In this document: one piece after another, positions 14,463-15,759 of the stretch | How positions within the stretch are numbered: the stretch's first letter is position 1 | Layout: each line of letters starts with the position of its first letter | Assembly: GCA_002450075.1 (NCBI GenBank) | Contig: DJYJ01000013.1 | Location: 1-15,759 of the forward strand | DNA: 15,759 nt | Origin: Clostridiales bacterium UBA6981 | GTDB lineage: Bacteria; Bacillota; Clostridia; Oscillospirales; Oscillospiraceae | Reading direction: 5' to 3' | Translations under genes and position numbers: made by a program | The notes under the pieces: model-generated | What the model was told of the DNA's origin: nothing | The model's database searches: none | Seen by the model: the letters and a program-made list of their open reading frames with translations, nothing else

Positions 14463-15232
14463 CCGAGCCTCACCCCCTCCGCGCGCAGACAGCGGCCCGT
14501 CTCCGGGTCGATCTCGAACAGGCAGCCCTCCAGCTTTGCCGGGCCTTTCGCGGCCTCATAGCGGCGCGGCGGGTCGCCCATGAATTTGCCGATGCTCTGC
14601 TCCGGATCGATGCCGAGCACCGATTGCGCCGCCCCCGTCATGCCGAGGTCGGTGATATAGCCCGTGCCCTTGGGCAGCACCTGGGCGTCGGAGGTCTGCA
14701 CATGCGTATGCGTGCCCCACACGGCGCTGGCGCGGCCGTCGAGAAGATAGCCCATCGCGCGCTTTTCGCTCGTCCCCTCGGCGTGAAAGTCGACGAGGAT
14801 GATCTTTTCGCGGATCTCGTCCATATAGCCGTCGGCGATGACGAAGGGGTTGTCCGTGTTGACGTCCAGCGTAAAGCGCCCCATCAGATTCAGCACGCAC
14901 ACGTCGCCGAACGCGGTCTCATACACCTCGATCCCCTTGCCGGGGCACTGCGGGGCAAAGTTGGCCGGGCGCAGGATGCGCCGCCGCTCCTCCAGATAGG
15001 GGCGCAGCTCGGTGCGCGTCCAGGTGTGGTTGCCCAGCGTGACCACGTCCGCTCCCGCGTGCAGGATCTGGTCGGCCTGCTTGGGCGTGATGCCGACGAC
15101 GTTGGCGTTCTCGCCGTTGACCACGACAAAGTCGATGCCCTGCGCCTTGCGGTAATCGCGCAGATGATTGCCGAGATATGTAAGGCCGGGCTCGCCGCAG
15201 ACGTCGCCGACGGCCAGAATTTTCACGCTCAT
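14459..15232 (-). CDS. ymdB: YmdB-family metallophosphoesterase (2',3'-cyclic nucleotide phosphodiesterase)
   Basis: The 257-residue cytoplasmic enzyme belongs to the YmdB family (264 residues in B. subtilis), which hydrolyses cyclic nucleotides and affects biofilm/motility decisions there. Metal-site motifs: VGDVCG (8-13), NGEN (39-42), GNHTW (67-71), DFHAE (148-152) and GTHTHVQT (173-180). The usual late block ITDLGMTGAAQSVLGID (193-209) is present, as is the C-terminal MGDPPRRYEAAKG region. The ATG at 15232 has GGGAGG upstream, partly in a hairpin loop. It is the first gene of a leftward operon with yhaO and yhaN. In many Firmicutes ymdB follows rny, so this partner set is less usual. Confidence 0.93.
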   Translation of the reverse strand: MSVKILAVGDVCGEPGLTYLGNHLRDYRKAQGIDFVVVNGENANVVGITPKQADQILHAGADVVTLGNHTWTRTELRPYLEERRRILRPANFAPQCPGKGIEVYETAFGDVCVLNLMGRFTLDVNTDNPFVIADGYMDEIREKIILVDFHAEGTSEKRAMGYLLDGRASAVWGTHTHVQTSDAQVLPKGTGYITDLGMTGAAQSVLGIDPEQSIGKFMGDPPRRYEAAKGPAKLEGCLFEIDPETGRCLRAEGVRLG

Positions 15233-15234
15233 GG

Positions 15235-15253
15235 GTCTTCCTCCCGTGAAGAC
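15235..15253 (-). promoter_or_regulatory. Hairpin presenting the ymdB ribosome binding site
   Basis: On the minus strand GTCTTC (15253-15248) and GAAGAC (15240-15235) form a 6-bp stem whose 7-nt loop is ACGGGAG. The Shine-Dalgarno GGGAGG thus sits in the loop and first stem base, 7 nt before the ATG. It could tune translation of the whole operon. Confidence 0.55.
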
Positions 15254-15267
15254 TTTTTCTTAACGCT

Positions 15268-15297
15268 ATCATACCACAATCCCGCCGTCGCTATCAA
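15268..15297 (-). promoter_or_regulatory. Sigma-A promoter of the ymdB-yhaO-yhaN operon
   Basis: On the minus strand TTGATA (15292-15297) and TATGAT (15268-15273) are 18 bp apart, giving a start near 15261 and a leader of about 30 nt. An 11-bp inverted repeat, AAGACTTTTTC (15249-15259) and GAAAAAGTCTT (15329-15339), brackets the promoter. Confidence 0.75.
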
Positions 15298-15397
15298 TGG
15301 ATTTTCTGTGTATAAACGCCGCGGGAGCGAAAAAGTCTTTCCAGTATTTGCACGCCGGATGGAAGAGAAAACCGCGCATAATAAAAAAGGAACACAT

Positions 15398-15421
15398 GCC
15401 GTCGCCTGATACAGGCGCGGC
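15398..15421 (+). promoter_or_regulatory. Leader hairpin before the YtxH-like gene
   Basis: GCCG-T-CGCCTG (15398-15408) pairs with CAGGCG-CGGC (15412-15421) around an ATA loop, giving ten pairs and one bulged T. It ends just before the GGGGAAGGA ribosome site. No convincing promoter was seen between it and the divergent ymdB promoter; CATAAT (15378-15383) is a possible -10 without a good -35. Confidence 0.5.
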
Positions 15422-15439
15422 GGGAAAGGGGAAGGACAA

Positions 15440-15598
15440 ATGAAAAACAATGATCTCTATCTCGGCATCGGACTCGGCATGGCGGCGGGCGTGCTCTCGG
15501 GGCTGCTGATGCGCCCGAAGCGCAGAAACGTCAAGAGCGCCGTTGCCCGGATCGTCGGCGACGTGGCGGATTCCGTGTCGAAGAACATGGGCTGGTAA
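15440..15598 (+). CDS. Small YtxH-like membrane protein (52 aa)
   Basis: A short gene of 52 codons begins with ATG after a good purine-rich site (GGGGAAGGA). Residues 6-24 (LYLGIGLGMAAGVLSGLLM) form a glycine-spaced hydrophobic helix. A basic patch RPKRRNVK (25-32) and an amphipathic tail ending in KNMGW follow. This layout matches the small YtxH-like or general-stress envelope proteins common in Firmicutes. The resemblance is by pattern only, and the function is unknown. The basic residues after the helix predict a cytoplasmic C-terminus. It is divergent from the ymdB operon and followed by a tRNA gene with its own promoter. Confidence 0.75.
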   Translation: MKNNDLYLGIGLGMAAGVLSGLLMRPKRRNVKSAVARIVGDVADSVSKNMGW

Positions 15599-15635
15599 GG
15601 GAAGAACATTTTTTCCGGCAAGTTTGAAAAAATAC

Positions 15636-15664
15636 TTGCAATTCTATTTCAGCTGTGCTAATAT
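15636..15664 (+). promoter_or_regulatory. Promoter of tRNA-Arg
   Basis: TTGCAA (15636-15641) and TAATAT (15659-15664) are 17 bp apart, with a start near 15671, about 25 nt before the mature tRNA 5' end. A short inverted repeat GCAAGT/ACTTGC (15618-15623 and 15634-15639) overlaps the -35 and may be the end of the preceding transcript or chance. Confidence 0.7.
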
Positions 15665-15695
15665 GTTCAAGCTGTCGATAATAAATGATCGATAT

Positions 15696-15759
15696 GCGCC
15701 GTTAGCTCAGCTGGATAGAGCGTCTGGCTACGGACCAGAAGGTCAGGGGTTCGAATCCC
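15696..15759 (+). tRNA. tRNA-Arg (anticodon ACG), 3' end cut by window edge
   Basis: GCGCCGT-TA-GCTC starts the acceptor and D arm, the D loop is AGCTGGATA, the anticodon stem TCTGG/CCAGA encloses loop CTACGGA, and the T arm begins CAGGGGTTCGAATCCC. Anticodon ACG is read as ICG after deamination and decodes CGN arginine codons. The acceptor 3' strand lies outside the window. Confidence 0.95.

Overview
The window looks like chromosomal DNA of a spore-forming Clostridia bacterium, most like the Oscillospiraceae. A clear spoIIR homologue points to endospore formation. GC content is moderately high, ribosome binding sites are AGGAGG-type, the complete tRNA genes encode CCA, and the oligopeptide transporter is of the Firmicute Ami/Opp type. 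The family-level placement is an inference.

Layout. (1) Positions 1-336: a leftward tRNA cluster (5' end of one tRNA cut by the window edge, Arg-TCT, Gly-TCC) with its own sigma-A promoter. (2) 371-7246: divergent from it, a five-gene oligopeptide ABC transporter operon, oppA-oppB-oppC-oppD-oppF in the lengths and domain style of streptococcal amiACDEF. It has a perfect consensus promoter, a 5' leader hairpin, a hairpin between oppA and oppB, and a very strong terminator. (3) 7262-7459: a gene-free, highly structured element of about 198 bp with 19-bp imperfect terminal inverted repeats, best read as a MITE-like repeat. (4) 7520-8119: a small three-helix membrane protein (DUF3899-like, leftward) and two divergent promoters. 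(5) 8152-11408: rightward GH13 alpha-glucosidase overlapping ispE, then a terminator-like hairpin and spoIIR, ending in a terminator. (6) 11409-11460: a heptamer tandem repeat that runs into the stop codon of the next leftward gene. (7) 11459-15297: a leftward three-gene operon, ymdB-yhaO-yhaN, i.e. two metallophosphoesterases and a membrane-anchored SbcC/Rad50-like ATPase, joined by 4-nt and 14-nt overlaps. (8) 15398-15759: a 52-aa YtxH-like small protein, a tRNA promoter and a truncated tRNA-Arg-ACG.

The Opp system would capture peptides by a lipoprotein and import them by a two-permease, two-ATPase machine. The YhaO/YhaN pair resembles an SbcD/SbcC nuclease tethered to the membrane, here co-transcribed with the YmdB phosphodiesterase. 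Most genes are recognisable families. The less ordinary material is non-coding: the structured repeat, the heptamer tract, and leader hairpins placed just upstream of, or across, several ribosome binding sites.
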